Source: Pseudomonas sp. GM78 (lineage in GTDB: Bacteria > Pseudomonadota > Gammaproteobacteria > Pseudomonadales > Pseudomonadaceae). From it: 42,352 nt of DNA. Under the pieces are notes generated by a model, which made no database searches, was not told the DNA's origin, and worked only from the letters and a program-made list of their open reading frames with translations. The position numbers were made by a program, and so were the translations under genes. The stretch is from positions 1 to 42,352 of the forward strand of contig NZ_AKJF01000129.1 of assembly GCF_000282475.1 (NCBI RefSeq), in the 5' to 3' direction. Below, one piece after another: positions 25,205-32,286 of the stretch (its first letter is position 1; the number at the start of each line of letters is the position of its first letter).

Positions 25205-26569
25205 TCAGTGCGCTTTGACTGTCGCACCCGTTGGAGCGCCGTTCGGCGATGTCGGCAGGGAGGATGGCTTGGGTGAAGTCCTGGCAAAAAACACCAGTAT
25301 CGCGGCGAGTACCGAGGTACCGGCCAGGCCATAGAGGCCGCCTTGAATCGAGCCGGTGGTCTGTTCCAGGAAGCCGAAAGTCGTCGGTGCCACGAAACCA
25401 CCCAGGTTACCGATCGAGTTGATCAGCGCGATGACCGCGGCGGCGATACGGGCATCCAGGTAGCCCTGGGGAATGGGCCAGAACAACGAGGACGCAGACT
25501 TGAAGCCGATGGCAGCGAAGCAGATGGCGACGAAGGCGAAGATCGGCCCGCCGGTGGTGGACAGGAACATGCCGGCAGCTGCAATCAACAGGGCGGTGGC
25601 GACCCAGGCTTGCTGGAATTTGAACTTGCCCGACAGCGCCGCAAAGGAGTACATGGCGATGATCGAGATCAGCCAGGGAATCGAGTTGAAAAACCCGACC
25701 TGTACGTCACTCAGGTCACCCATCTTCTTGATGATGCTGGGAAGCCAGAAGGTCGCGGCGTAGATCGTCAGCTGAATGCAGAAGTACAGGGCGCAAAACA
25801 GCAGGATCTGACGATCCTTGAGGAGCTTGCCGATGGTCGGCTTGATGGTCGTCAGGGCTTCACGCTCACGTTGCTCCTGATCGATAGCGCCGACCAGTGC
25901 ATCTTGCTCTTCTCGCGTCAGCCACTTGGCGTCGTGGGGTTTGGAGTCCAGCCAGAACCAGACAAAACCGCCGATTACGACAGAGGCCAGGCCTTCGATG
26001 GCGAACATCCACTGCCAGCCGTGAAAACCAAAACCTTCGATCTGCAACAGGACACCCGACAGCGGGCCGGAAATCAGCGACGCAACGGCAGAACCACTGA
26101 GAAAAATCGCAATGGCCTTACCGCGCTCGACGCCTGGCAACCAGCGGGTGAAGTAGTAGATCACGCCAGGGAAGAAGCCTGCTTCGGCCACGCCGAGCAA
26201 GAACCGCAGAATGTAGAAGTGGGTTTCGTTCTGGATGAACGCCATCATCGTGGCGACGATGCCCCAGGTGAACATGATGCGCGTCAGCCAGATACGGGCT
26301 CCGACTTTTTGCAGCAGCATGTTGGAAGGTACTTCGAAGAGGGCGTAGCCGATGAAAAACAGGCCGGCACCCAGCCCGTAGGCGGCAGCACCGATACCGA
26401 GGTCATGTTCCATGTGCGTGCGCACGAAACCGATGTTGACCCGGTCGATGTAGTTGAGGATGAACATGATCACGAAAAGCGGGAGTACATGTCTCTTCAC
26501 TTTGCTCACGGCGCGCGCGAGAACCGAATCATCTTCTGCAACGACAGATGCATTGTTTGAATTGTTCAC
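25205..26569 (-). CDS. MFS transporter of the ACS (sugar acid/tartrate/phthalate) type
   Basis: The 454-residue protein has about twelve membrane segments, with LPLFVIMFILNYIDRVNIGF at the start and YALFEVPSNMLLQKVGARIW between helices 2 and 3. These are marks of the anion:cation symporter branch, to which GudP and tartrate carriers belong. The start is a GTG with GGAGA eight bases upstream. It lies between the kdgD-like gene and gudD in one operon and is the likely main glucarate importer. The other carrier at 17873-19246 may differ in substrate. Confidence 0.88.
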   Translation of the reverse strand: MNNSNNASVVAEDDSVLARAVSKVKRHVLPLFVIMFILNYIDRVNIGFVRTHMEHDLGIGAAAYGLGAGLFFIGYALFEVPSNMLLQKVGARIWLTRIMFTWGIVATMMAFIQNETHFYILRFLLGVAEAGFFPGVIYYFTRWLPGVERGKAIAIFLSGSAVASLISGPLSGVLLQIEGFGFHGWQWMFAIEGLASVVIGGFVWFWLDSKPHDAKWLTREEQDALVGAIDQEQREREALTTIKPTIGKLLKDRQILLFCALYFCIQLTIYAATFWLPSIIKKMGDLSDVQVGFFNSIPWLISIIAMYSFAALSGKFKFQQAWVATALLIAAAGMFLSTTGGPIFAFVAICFAAIGFKSASSLFWPIPQGYLDARIAAAVIALINSIGNLGGFVAPTTFGFLEQTTGSIQGGLYGLAGTSVLAAILVFFARTSPKPSSLPTSPNGAPTGATVKAH

Positions 26570-26650
26570 AATTCAAATCTCCCACTGATTATTTTTATGC
26601 GGGTTTGAGCGTGTCGCCGGCGGCTTGGCCGCCGGTTGTAGCGGGTCGAG

Positions 26651-27562
26651 CTACTGGGGGCCAAGCTTCCTGATCAGGGCGTCCAGTTCTTCCATTTCAT
26701 TTGGCAGCAAGTCGGTCAGTGGTGCTCGCACGGGGCCGGCATCGTGGCCCACCAGTTTGGCGCCGGCCTTGACGATACTCACGCCATAGCCTTCGCAGCG
26801 ATTGCGGATATCCAGGTAAGGCAGGAAGAAATCATCGATGAGCTTGCCCACGGTTTCGTGGTCTTGGGCAGCGATTGCCCGGTAGAACTCCATGGCCGTT
26901 TTCGGAATGAAGTTGAATACCGCTGAAGAGTAGACCGGCACGCCCAGCGCTTTATAAGCCGCGGCATACACTTCGGCGGTTGGCAGGCCACCGAGGTAGG
27001 TCAGGCGTTCGCCCAGGCGGCGACGAATCGAAACCATGCTTTCAATGTCGCCCACGCCGTCCTTGAATCCGATCAGGTTAGGGCAGCGATCAGCCAGCTT
27101 TTCCAGGCTGTCGGCGTTCAATCGGCAGACATTGCGGTTGTAGACCACGACCCCGAAGTCCACTGATTTGCAGACTTGTTCGACGTGAGCGACCAGGCCT
27201 TCCTGGCTGGCTTCGGTCAGGTAGTGAGGTAGCAGCAGCACACCCGCCGCGCCGAGACGTTCTGCTTCCTGGGCGTAAGCGATGGCTTGGCGGGTAGGGC
27301 CACCGGTGCCGGCGAGAATCGGCACTTCGCCACGGCAGGTGTCCACCGCAACCTTGATGATTTGCGAGTACTCGCTTGCTTCGAGCGAAAAGAATTCGCC
27401 TGTGCCGCCCGCCGCGAACAACGCGCTTGCGCCGTAGGGGGCCAGCCATTCAAGGCGCTTGGCATAGGTGTCTGCACGGAAGTCGCCGGCTGCGTTGAAG
27501 TCGGTCAACGGAAAAGACAGGAGGCCTTCAGAAAGGATGGACTTGAGTTCTTGAGGATTCAT
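26651..27562 (-). CDS. kdgD: 5-dehydro-4-deoxyglucarate dehydratase (decarboxylating)
   Basis: The 303-residue protein is a class I aldolase-fold (DapA family) enzyme that turns 5-dehydro-4-deoxyglucarate into 2,5-dioxopentanoate, CO2 and water. The Schiff-base Lys167 (IGFKDGVGD) and catalytic Tyr141 (VVVYNRN) are present, as is the [10 protein letters not shown] substrate loop. The start at 27562 (MNPQELKS) gives exactly the usual 303 residues; an in-frame ATG five codons upstream is less likely. It is the first gene of the glucarate operon, behind a promoter whose -10 box overlaps a putative GntR site. Confidence 0.94.
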   Translation of the reverse strand: MNPQELKSILSEGLLSFPLTDFNAAGDFRADTYAKRLEWLAPYGASALFAAGGTGEFFSLEASEYSQIIKVAVDTCRGEVPILAGTGGPTRQAIAYAQEAERLGAAGVLLLPHYLTEASQEGLVAHVEQVCKSVDFGVVVYNRNVCRLNADSLEKLADRCPNLIGFKDGVGDIESMVSIRRRLGERLTYLGGLPTAEVYAAAYKALGVPVYSSAVFNFIPKTAMEFYRAIAAQDHETVGKLIDDFFLPYLDIRNRCEGYGVSIVKAGAKLVGHDAGPVRAPLTDLLPNEMEELDALIRKLGPQ

Positions 27563-27933
27563 GTGATTCGCCTGCATCGCTGGTTTTTGTCGAGATGTCT
27601 GGTGCGCTTGTGTTGATAGACATCATACAAGTGGTTTTTCTGATCTGCAATGCAATGGAGGATGTTTTGTTTTCGGAAGAGGGCGGAAAATAACTTTATT
27701 GGGTGCGATGCCCAGTGTCTATTGGGGTTTAAGTGCTTTTCTGGGTGGGGTTTGGGTGGCCTGGCATGTCAGACAAGTGCTAGCTATATCGCTCAATCTG
27801 AGGCTAATAGATATGTTGTCATACAAGTAGATGCCGTTCTATGATTCGAACCAGCGGACTACCTCCGCATTTCGCCAGAGAATCTCTGGTGGGTGTTAAG
27901 CTCTGCGGAGCAAAATCCTGTGGACTCGAACCT
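27563..27933. promoter_or_regulatory. Divergent control region of the glucarate operon and GntR regulator 2
   Basis: This 371-bp gap holds a reverse-strand promoter for the kdgD operon: TTGCAG (27645-27650 complement), 17-bp spacer, TATGAT (27622-27627 complement). Two GntR/FadR-like sites share TCATACAA. One, at 27620-27630, overlaps the -10 box. The other, TTGTCATACAA at 27816-27826, is a perfect T-N-G-T-N3-A-C-N-A palindrome upstream of the GntR gene. The composition is AT-richer than the neighbouring genes. Confidence 0.65.
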
Positions 27934-28644
27934 ATGCAAATTGAAAGCGGAGCGCCTGTCCGTAGACGATCCAATAATCTGGCTCAGGGCGTGGTGGAAG
28001 CACTGACCCAGCGCATCTTGCTCGGACAATTGAAGCCAGGCGAAAAGCTGCCCTCGGAATCGACCATCGTTCTCGAGCATGGCGTGAGCCGCACCGTTGT
28101 CCGGGAGGCTATCTCCAAGCTGCAAGCTTCGGGTTTGGTGGAAACACGCCACGGCATCGGCACATTTGTGCTGGAGCAACCCTCCCAGCCAGGGCTGCGC
28201 CTGCATGTGGATACGGTTGCAAAAGTCAGGAGCATGCTGGAACTGAGACTGGGCCTGGAGGTGCAGGCCGTTGCGCTGGCAGCCGTTCGCCGCACGGACG
28301 ATCAGCTCGCGCGCATGCGCCAGGCCTTGAGTGATTACCAGGCGTCGTTGGCCAACAACGACAGTTGCGTCGAGGAAGACAAGCGCTTTCACCAGATCAT
28401 TGCCGAGGCTACCGGCAATACGTTTTTCACGGAAATCATGCAGCACTTGGGCAATGCCATGATTCCCCGTACCCAGGTGAAGGTCGACGAGCGCGGAGGC
28501 GCCGACTTTTCGAAATTGGGGCACCTGGCGAACCTGGAGCATGAAGCGATTTTCAACGCGATCAAGCGCCAGGATCCCGATGCGGCTCGAGCGGCGATGG
28601 TGCTGCACCTGACGAACAGCCGGGATCGGTTTTCGGGAGATTGA
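27934..28644 (+). CDS. GntR-family (FadR/FCD) transcriptional regulator 2
   Basis: The 236-residue protein has the winged helix LPSESTIVLEHGVSRTVVRE and RHGIGTFV and an FCD ligand domain (DKRFHQIIAEATGN, HLTNSRDRF). It closely resembles regulator 1 through the DNA-binding helix. I chose the ATG at 27934 (MQIESGAPVRRRSNN) because the domain begins shortly after; a start at 27841 is possible, and neither has a strong ribosome site. It is divergent from the glucarate operon and is the likely repressor acting at the two TTGTNNNACAA-like sites. Its last 83 bases overlap, on the opposite strand, the extended end of a dihydrofolate-reductase-like gene. Confidence 0.9.
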   Translation: MQIESGAPVRRRSNNLAQGVVEALTQRILLGQLKPGEKLPSESTIVLEHGVSRTVVREAISKLQASGLVETRHGIGTFVLEQPSQPGLRLHVDTVAKVRSMLELRLGLEVQAVALAAVRRTDDQLARMRQALSDYQASLANNDSCVEEDKRFHQIIAEATGNTFFTEIMQHLGNAMIPRTQVKVDERGGADFSKLGHLANLEHEAIFNAIKRQDPDAARAAMVLHLTNSRDRFSGD

Positions 28645-29221
28645 AGTGGTTCTGTAGCCGTGGAGAGGGAGCTTTCACTCCATCATCGGCTTTCACGTCC
28701 AGGATGCATTCGATAGCACCGCTGTGCAGCGTGCGCTGTTTTCTGAGGATGACCTCAAGCGCGCGGTCAACGGGCAGCACAGGAACGCCGGAGCCGAGAA
28801 AGACCGGAATGGTGGTGATGAACAGTTGCTGCAACTCCCCGGCGTCGGCAAAACAGGCAGCCGTTTTGCCGCCGCCAACGAGCCAGACATTCTTGCCCTT
28901 CGCCGCTTGCCTGGCCCTGGCCGCGATGGCTTCGGCATCACCGCGTACGAAGGTGATATCCAGGTTGGCGGGGACTGACAGATTACGGTTGCTCATGACA
29001 AAGGCGGGCACATCCTGGTAAGGCCAGTCATCGGGAGCGTTCGACATGATCCAGTCATAGGTCTGCGACCCCATGACCACCGCTCCGACCGTCTGGTAAA
29101 AATCATCATAGGCCGTTGCGTCATCCCCCAGCGCAAAGTTCTCCAGCCAATCCAGTTTGTGTTGTTGAGTGGCAATAAAACCATCCAGGGTGGCGGCTAC
29201 GTAATAGACCAGCGTCGACAT
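28562..29221 (-). CDS. Dihydrofolate reductase-family (RibD C-terminal-like) protein with extended tail
   Basis: The 219-residue protein begins MSTLVYYVAATLDGFIATQQ and has the NADPH-binding VWLVGGGKTAACF segment of the RibD_C / DHFR-like family, whose members reduce unknown pteridine or pyrimidine compounds. AAGGAAAC precedes the ATG at 29221; an upstream extension to 29305 is not supported. Related proteins normally end close to the last beta-strand (here about residue 180, ECILDVKA). The remaining roughly 38 residues are Pro/Ser-rich and are encoded antisense to the end of the GntR gene. The native stop may have been lost at a junction. Functional status is uncertain. Confidence 0.82.
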   Translation of the reverse strand: MSTLVYYVAATLDGFIATQQHKLDWLENFALGDDATAYDDFYQTVGAVVMGSQTYDWIMSNAPDDWPYQDVPAFVMSNRNLSVPANLDITFVRGDAEAIAARARQAAKGKNVWLVGGGKTAACFADAGELQQLFITTIPVFLGSGVPVLPVDRALEVILRKQRTLHSGAIECILDVKADDGVKAPSPRLQNHFNLPKTDPGCSSGAAPSPLEPHRDPGA

Positions 29222-29930
29222 GTGTTTCCTTTTAATCAAGCAGCGGGAAATGACCCGTAAATGAAGAGCCCCCTCTGGTAAGTGGCGAGGAGCGATCGTG
29301 ATCATTTATTTCGGAAGGGCGAAGATAATGCAGTTTCTACTTGGCAGGGGCTTTGCCTGTTTGACGCTGTTAAGTGCCGCCGCGCATGACAAAGCGCTGC
29401 CGCAAAGAGGCATGCCGCTCGGCCACTCTTTCGATACGCGATACCAACCGTGAAGTGGAAAAATCGGTGCCCACGTGAAAAGCCGACTCAAGTAACAGAC
29501 CAGGGCAGGCCGGGGTCGATAGCCTGCTTTAATCAAAGAGCTTTTTGGCAGATGCACCGTGTACCATCTCCTTGGTAATGGGATAAGCGTGTTTACTTGG
29601 CGAAGTAGCAAAATTTTATGTGTCGTGCAGCTTGTAAAGTGATCATTGATCACAAGGTGCAGTTGAGCTTTTGATTTTAAATTTTAGGCGTCGTGCGGCT
29701 GTTATAGTTAGATTTATAATTGACTATTTAGGCTGAAAATCAAATGGTAAGTAAGTAACAATGTATTGCAATGGCCCGAAATGACGGGGCGGGAAGCCAA
29801 CCTCTAGGAATGATCTGTAGGAGTGATCTGAAAAAGCCGAATATCCAATAAATAGAGAAAAAGTGGACAGAGAAAAAGAGAAAAAAGTGAGAAAAAGATG
29901 AGTCCATTTTAGTCCCGTCCCTTTTAGTCA
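29222..29930. other. AT-richer intergenic stretch without a convincing gene
   Basis: I see no supported coding region here. A 115-codon reverse frame (29306-29653) starts with GTG inside a palindrome and has no recognisable domain. Visible structure includes the palindrome GTGATCATTGATCAC at 29639-29653 and an imperfect 27-bp direct repeat (29611-29637 and 29679-29705, about 21 matches). A purine-rich tract with repeated AGAAAAAG runs over 29850-29900, ending in TCCCGTCCCTTTTAGTC right at the border of the 119-bp repeat. The mix looks like mobile-element debris. Confidence 0.5.
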
Positions 29931-30049
29931 TACAAGCAGCAGCGTACCGGCGCCTTTGTAAGCAAGCTGGCGTCGTCGGGCTTGGCGCCAGCGTTCGAAG
30001 GGGCGTTGCGGCAGGCTTGAGCAGCAGGGCCCGGATGTCGGGCCCTGAT
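29931..30049 (+). pseudogene. 119-bp direct repeat, copy 2: detached 3' end of a hydroxyacyl-CoA dehydrogenase gene
   Basis: This copy carries 29 in-frame codons and a TGA matching the end of the gene at 16842-17840, then the same terminator hairpin. There is no start and no upstream similarity. The protein tail differs at few positions (RIGAF to RTGAF, LTPAFD to LAPAFE, final G to A) although about 15 bases differ, so most changes are silent or conservative. That pattern indicates descent from a working allele of a related strain rather than decay in place. It forms the right border of the glucarate island. Confidence 0.8.
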
Positions 30050-30114
30050 TGCGCGACGTTTCAGTTGGAGTTCGTCAGCTCGCAGGAACAAATCCGAGGG
30101 ATTTCACGCAACAG

Positions 30115-30366
30115 TTAAAACCAGTATTCTTTTTTTCCTCCGTCATTACTCCTGCTTATCAAGGTTTTTCTGTTCAGATTTGATGTCGGGGTATTGTTTG
30201 TGTCTGAGTTGGAAAGAATCGCATTAATTGATGATTCAGCATACTTTTTTCCGTTGTCTTTAACGACTTGCCTTTCTTTCATCCAGCTTTTTAGATCTTC
30301 GACAGTGAAGGGCTGAGCAAGATGGCCGAGTTCAGTCGCTTCATAAATTTTTTGAATGAGTGGCAT
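30115..30366 (-). CDS. Small hypothetical protein, AT-rich
   Basis: The 83-residue product begins MPLIQKIYEATELGHLAQPF and ends KKEYWF. I do not recognise its family. It looks genuine: a predicted helix-rich first half (VEDLKSWMKERQVV), a polar second half with SSINAILSNSD, and no long opposing frame. The start at 30366 has GGA eight bases upstream. A longer frame to 30441 would translate an octamer repeat and is less likely. Base composition and codon use are clearly lower in GC than in neighbouring genes, suggesting recent arrival with the mobile debris around it. It lies between repeat copy 2 and an integrase remnant. Confidence 0.55.
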   Translation of the reverse strand: MPLIQKIYEATELGHLAQPFTVEDLKSWMKERQVVKDNGKKYAESSINAILSNSDTNNTPTSNLNRKTLISRSNDGGKKEYWF

Positions 30367-30405
30367 ATAGTTTCCATGGCAAGTGCTTTTGCAGATTTTC
30401 AGACC

Positions 30406-30436
30406 TTGAACGTTTGAACGTTTGAACGTTTGAGCG
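30406..30436. repeat. Tandem octamer repeat (TTTGAACG)
   Basis: Four head-to-tail copies of TTTGAACG (the first lacks one T, the last reads TTTGAGCG), directly upstream of the small hypothetical gene on the reverse strand. They may be a slippage-prone tract or iterated protein-binding sites. Confidence 0.7.
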
Positions 30437-30569
30437 TTCATGTGCGTATTCCAATAATTACGCAGTGATCGAACATTGCAAGAATTTCGTAGTAGGCATT
30501 TCTATGTCTATTAAGTGAAGTGACGCTACCAATTTGCCATTGCCGTGTCTACCGTCCACTTTTGGCCGG

Positions 30570-30600
30570 ACAGCGACGGCCTGGCATTGACCGTCGCTGT
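30570..30600. repeat. Perfect 10-bp inverted repeat next to the integrase remnant
   Basis: ACAGCGACGG (30570-30579) and CCGTCGCTGT (30591-30600) flank an 11-base centre, immediately past the 3' end of the integrase fragment. No T run follows on either strand. It may be a recombinase-associated site or an RNA hairpin. Confidence 0.6.
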
Positions 30601-30606
30601 GGCTGG

Positions 30607-30780
30607 TCAGCCGCACGGCTGTTTCGCCATTTCCAGGGCGTCATCGAACTCGATCACCAGGTATCTGACGGTACTTTCAAGCTTCGTTTGGCCTGGCAGG
30701 AGTTGCACTGCTCTCAGGTTCTTCGTCTTACAATAGATCAGCGATGCCTTGGTTCTCCGTAGCGTGTGGGTGCTGTACAT
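30607..30780 (-). pseudogene. Tyrosine recombinase (phage-type integrase) C-terminal remnant
   Basis: The reverse strand encodes YSTHTLRRTKASLIY, NLRAVQLLPGQTK and ESTVRYLVIEFDDALEMA. This is the C-terminal catalytic end of a tyrosine recombinase: H-x-x-R (HTLR), the normally LLGHT box, and the nucleophile Tyr in STVRYL. The usual LLGHTK reads LPGQTK here, so the second conserved His is replaced by Gln and a Pro is introduced. The N-terminal two thirds and the first catalytic Arg are absent; upstream sequence is unrelated. The fragment is therefore inactive. It lies between copies 2 and 3 of the duplicated dehydrogenase tail, where a past integrase would be expected. Confidence 0.75.
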
Positions 30781-30893
30781 GGTTGGAGGAAAAAAGGGGG
30801 AACGACCCACAGAGAGGACAGCCACTTGGCCCGGTAGTCCGTGGCTGTCCAGGTGAGCAAGACTCATCGGTTGTTTTCGATTGGGAGTCGACC

Positions 30894-31208
30894 TCACTCC
30901 TTGATAATGGCGCCGCCTATATGGGCCAGGAAAAACACAGAGTCTTCGAGCGCTTCTGCGTCATGTTGCTCCCCAGGTCCCATTCTCAGATAGTCGCCTG
31001 GTGACATTACCAGATCACCGAAGCGGATCTTTCCCGACACCATAAGGATCTCCTCCGGCCCTTCATGGTCATGCAGTGGAAAGCGTGCGCCAGCTTCAAA
31101 CGCAATAAAGTCCGAACCCGTTCCGTTCTCCCCCCACACGGTGGAAAAGCGAACGCCCGGGATACCGGTTTCTTCGTACTGGCGAGCCGATTTGGTCAAG
31201 TGAAGCAT
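30894..31208 (-). CDS. Cupin-domain protein (ChrR-like)
   Basis: The 104-residue protein is a single small cupin barrel. Metal ligands are visible: His46 and His48 in PLHDHEG, Glu52 or Glu53 (PEEILMVSGK) and His82 (GPGEQHDAEA). AGGAGG precedes the ATG at 31208, an ideal ribosome site, so expression is likely. Relatives act as anti-sigma-like sensor domains or small metal-dependent enzymes; a specific role cannot be given. It stands alone between the integrase remnant and the REP pair. Its GC content is closer to the chromosome than that of the small gene at 30115. Confidence 0.83.
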   Translation of the reverse strand: MLHLTKSARQYEETGIPGVRFSTVWGENGTGSDFIAFEAGARFPLHDHEGPEEILMVSGKIRFGDLVMSPGDYLRMGPGEQHDAEALEDSVFFLAHIGGAIIKE

Positions 31209-31588
31209 GGCTACCTCCTTCTTGAAACGGGTCTGGTAGCCCGTATTTCAAGGATCTATTCAGGTGGTATCGCACAACGTCATTGCATGCAATGGCGTTA
31301 CTTCCGGCAATCAAACCTTGTTAGTGAGTAGTGTCCCCGCTGGTGGATGTTTAAGCGCCGGAGCAACATAAAGATTAGACATTTTTTTTGTTACGTGGAC
31401 TACGTAGGACAGGAGGTACGAGACGTCCTCATGTAGTCGTTCGATGGCGCCTTGCGGCAGGCTTGAAAATGACGGTCGAATGCCAGCCGCCACTGTAGGA
31501 GCGAGCTTGCTCGCGATGGTCGTCAGGGCACCGCGTGCAGTCAGGCTGCCCTCGTTATCGTTGACGTCCTTCGCGAGCAAGCTCGCTC
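31209..31588. other. Intergenic region with gene-tail fragment and REP pair
   Basis: No gene is supported here. The left half (31209-31437) holds the cupin gene's upstream region and AT-rich sequence including a run of eight T near 31382. The 29-bp dehydrogenase-tail fragment follows, then a convergent REP pair. A 99-codon reverse frame (31311-31610) crosses the REP and is not credible. Confidence 0.5.
31438..31466 (+). pseudogene. Third, 29-bp copy of the hydroxyacyl-CoA dehydrogenase gene tail
   Basis: In frame this reads F-D-G-A-L-R-Q-A-stop (31440-31466). It matches the end of the true gene (FDGALRQG) and of copy 2 (FEGALRQA). At base level it agrees with copy 2 (29992-30020) at 26 of 29 positions and with copy 1 (17812-17840) at 23 of 29. 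There is no gene upstream. It may mark the original junction between the dehydrogenase gene and the chromosomal sequence that now begins at 31467. Confidence 0.65.
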
Positions 31589-31593
31589 CTACA
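31494..31593. repeat. REP pair (BIME-like)
   Basis: TGTAGGAGCGAGCTTGCTCG begins at 31494 and its inverted partner ends at 31593, about 55 bp of spacer between the units. This is the common Pseudomonas REP class. The stop codon of the adjacent acetyltransferase gene (31589-31591) lies inside the right unit. Confidence 0.9.
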
Positions 31594-32269
31594 GAACAGC
31601 ATTGCGACACTCCGCCAACCCTTTCACCTGCCCCGAATCCGTCTGGTTTTCATCACTCAACCAGCGTTCGAACCCCGCGCCAATCGCCGGCCATTCCGAG
31701 TCGATGATCGAATACCAGGCGGTATCCCGGTTCTGCCCCTTGACCACCATATGCTGGCGGAAGACGCCTTCGAAACTGAAGCCCAGGCGCTCGGCCGCGT
31801 ATTTGGAGCGGGCGTTGCCGTTGTTGCATTTCCACTCGAGGCGCCGGTAGCCGAGGGCGAACGATTCCTTGGCCAGCAGGTAGACGGCCTCGGTGCTCTT
31901 GGGTGAACGTTGCATCGGCGCGCCGAAGGTGACGTGGCCAATTTCGATGCGGCCCTGGGCCGGGACGATCGACATCAGGCTGAGGATGCCTTGCACCTCG
32001 CCGCTGGCGCGGTCGATCACGCTGAAGAAGTAGGGGTCGCTGCTGGCGGCGTGGTTGTCCAGCCAGTCGTTGAATGCGCTGCGTTCCGGGAAAGGGCCGT
32101 AAGGCAGGTAATCCCACAGTTTCGGGTCGGCGCCTGGACCTTGCAGGGCGTTGAACAAGTCGTCGCCGTGGCGCGCCGGGTCGAGTTTTTCCAGGCGGAT
32201 GAAACGCCCTTCGATCAGTTGGACCGTCGGGGCCGGGACGCCTTTCCAGTCGGCGAGTGAAGTCGGCAT
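31589..32269 (-). CDS. GNAT-family N-acetyltransferase (RimJ/RimL-like)
   Basis: The 226-residue protein matches the large GNAT branch that includes ribosomal-protein and amino-acid acetyltransferases. It has LIEGRFIRLEKLDPARH at the start, IEIGHVTFG in the central strand, and YRRLEWKCNNGNARSKYAAERLGFSFEGVFRQH, which holds the acetyl-CoA-binding helix. AAGGAGAA lies upstream of the ATG at 32269; an in-frame extension to 32380 overlaps the upstream gene and is rejected. The stop codon is formed by the edge of a REP element. It follows a second GNAT gene by 17 bp in one unit with the PaiB-like gene. The substrate is unknown. Confidence 0.9.
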   Translation of the reverse strand: MPTSLADWKGVPAPTVQLIEGRFIRLEKLDPARHGDDLFNALQGPGADPKLWDYLPYGPFPERSAFNDWLDNHAASSDPYFFSVIDRASGEVQGILSLMSIVPAQGRIEIGHVTFGAPMQRSPKSTEAVYLLAKESFALGYRRLEWKCNNGNARSKYAAERLGFSFEGVFRQHMVVKGQNRDTAWYSIIDSEWPAIGAGFERWLSDENQTDSGQVKGLAECRNAVL

Positions 32270-32286
32270 GCTGTTCTCCTTGAACC

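Noticed and set aside
17873-29221. A prophage or conjugative element
   Set aside because: No structural, replication or transfer genes are present; only metabolic cargo and a nearby integrase remnant.
29306-29653. A 115-codon reverse frame in the gene-poor stretch
   Set aside because: GTG start inside a palindrome, no ribosome site, no recognisable features.
31494-31593. A CRISPR-like repeat or intrinsic terminator
   Set aside because: It is a two-unit convergent REP pair seen again at 39713 and 42201, with no spacer array.
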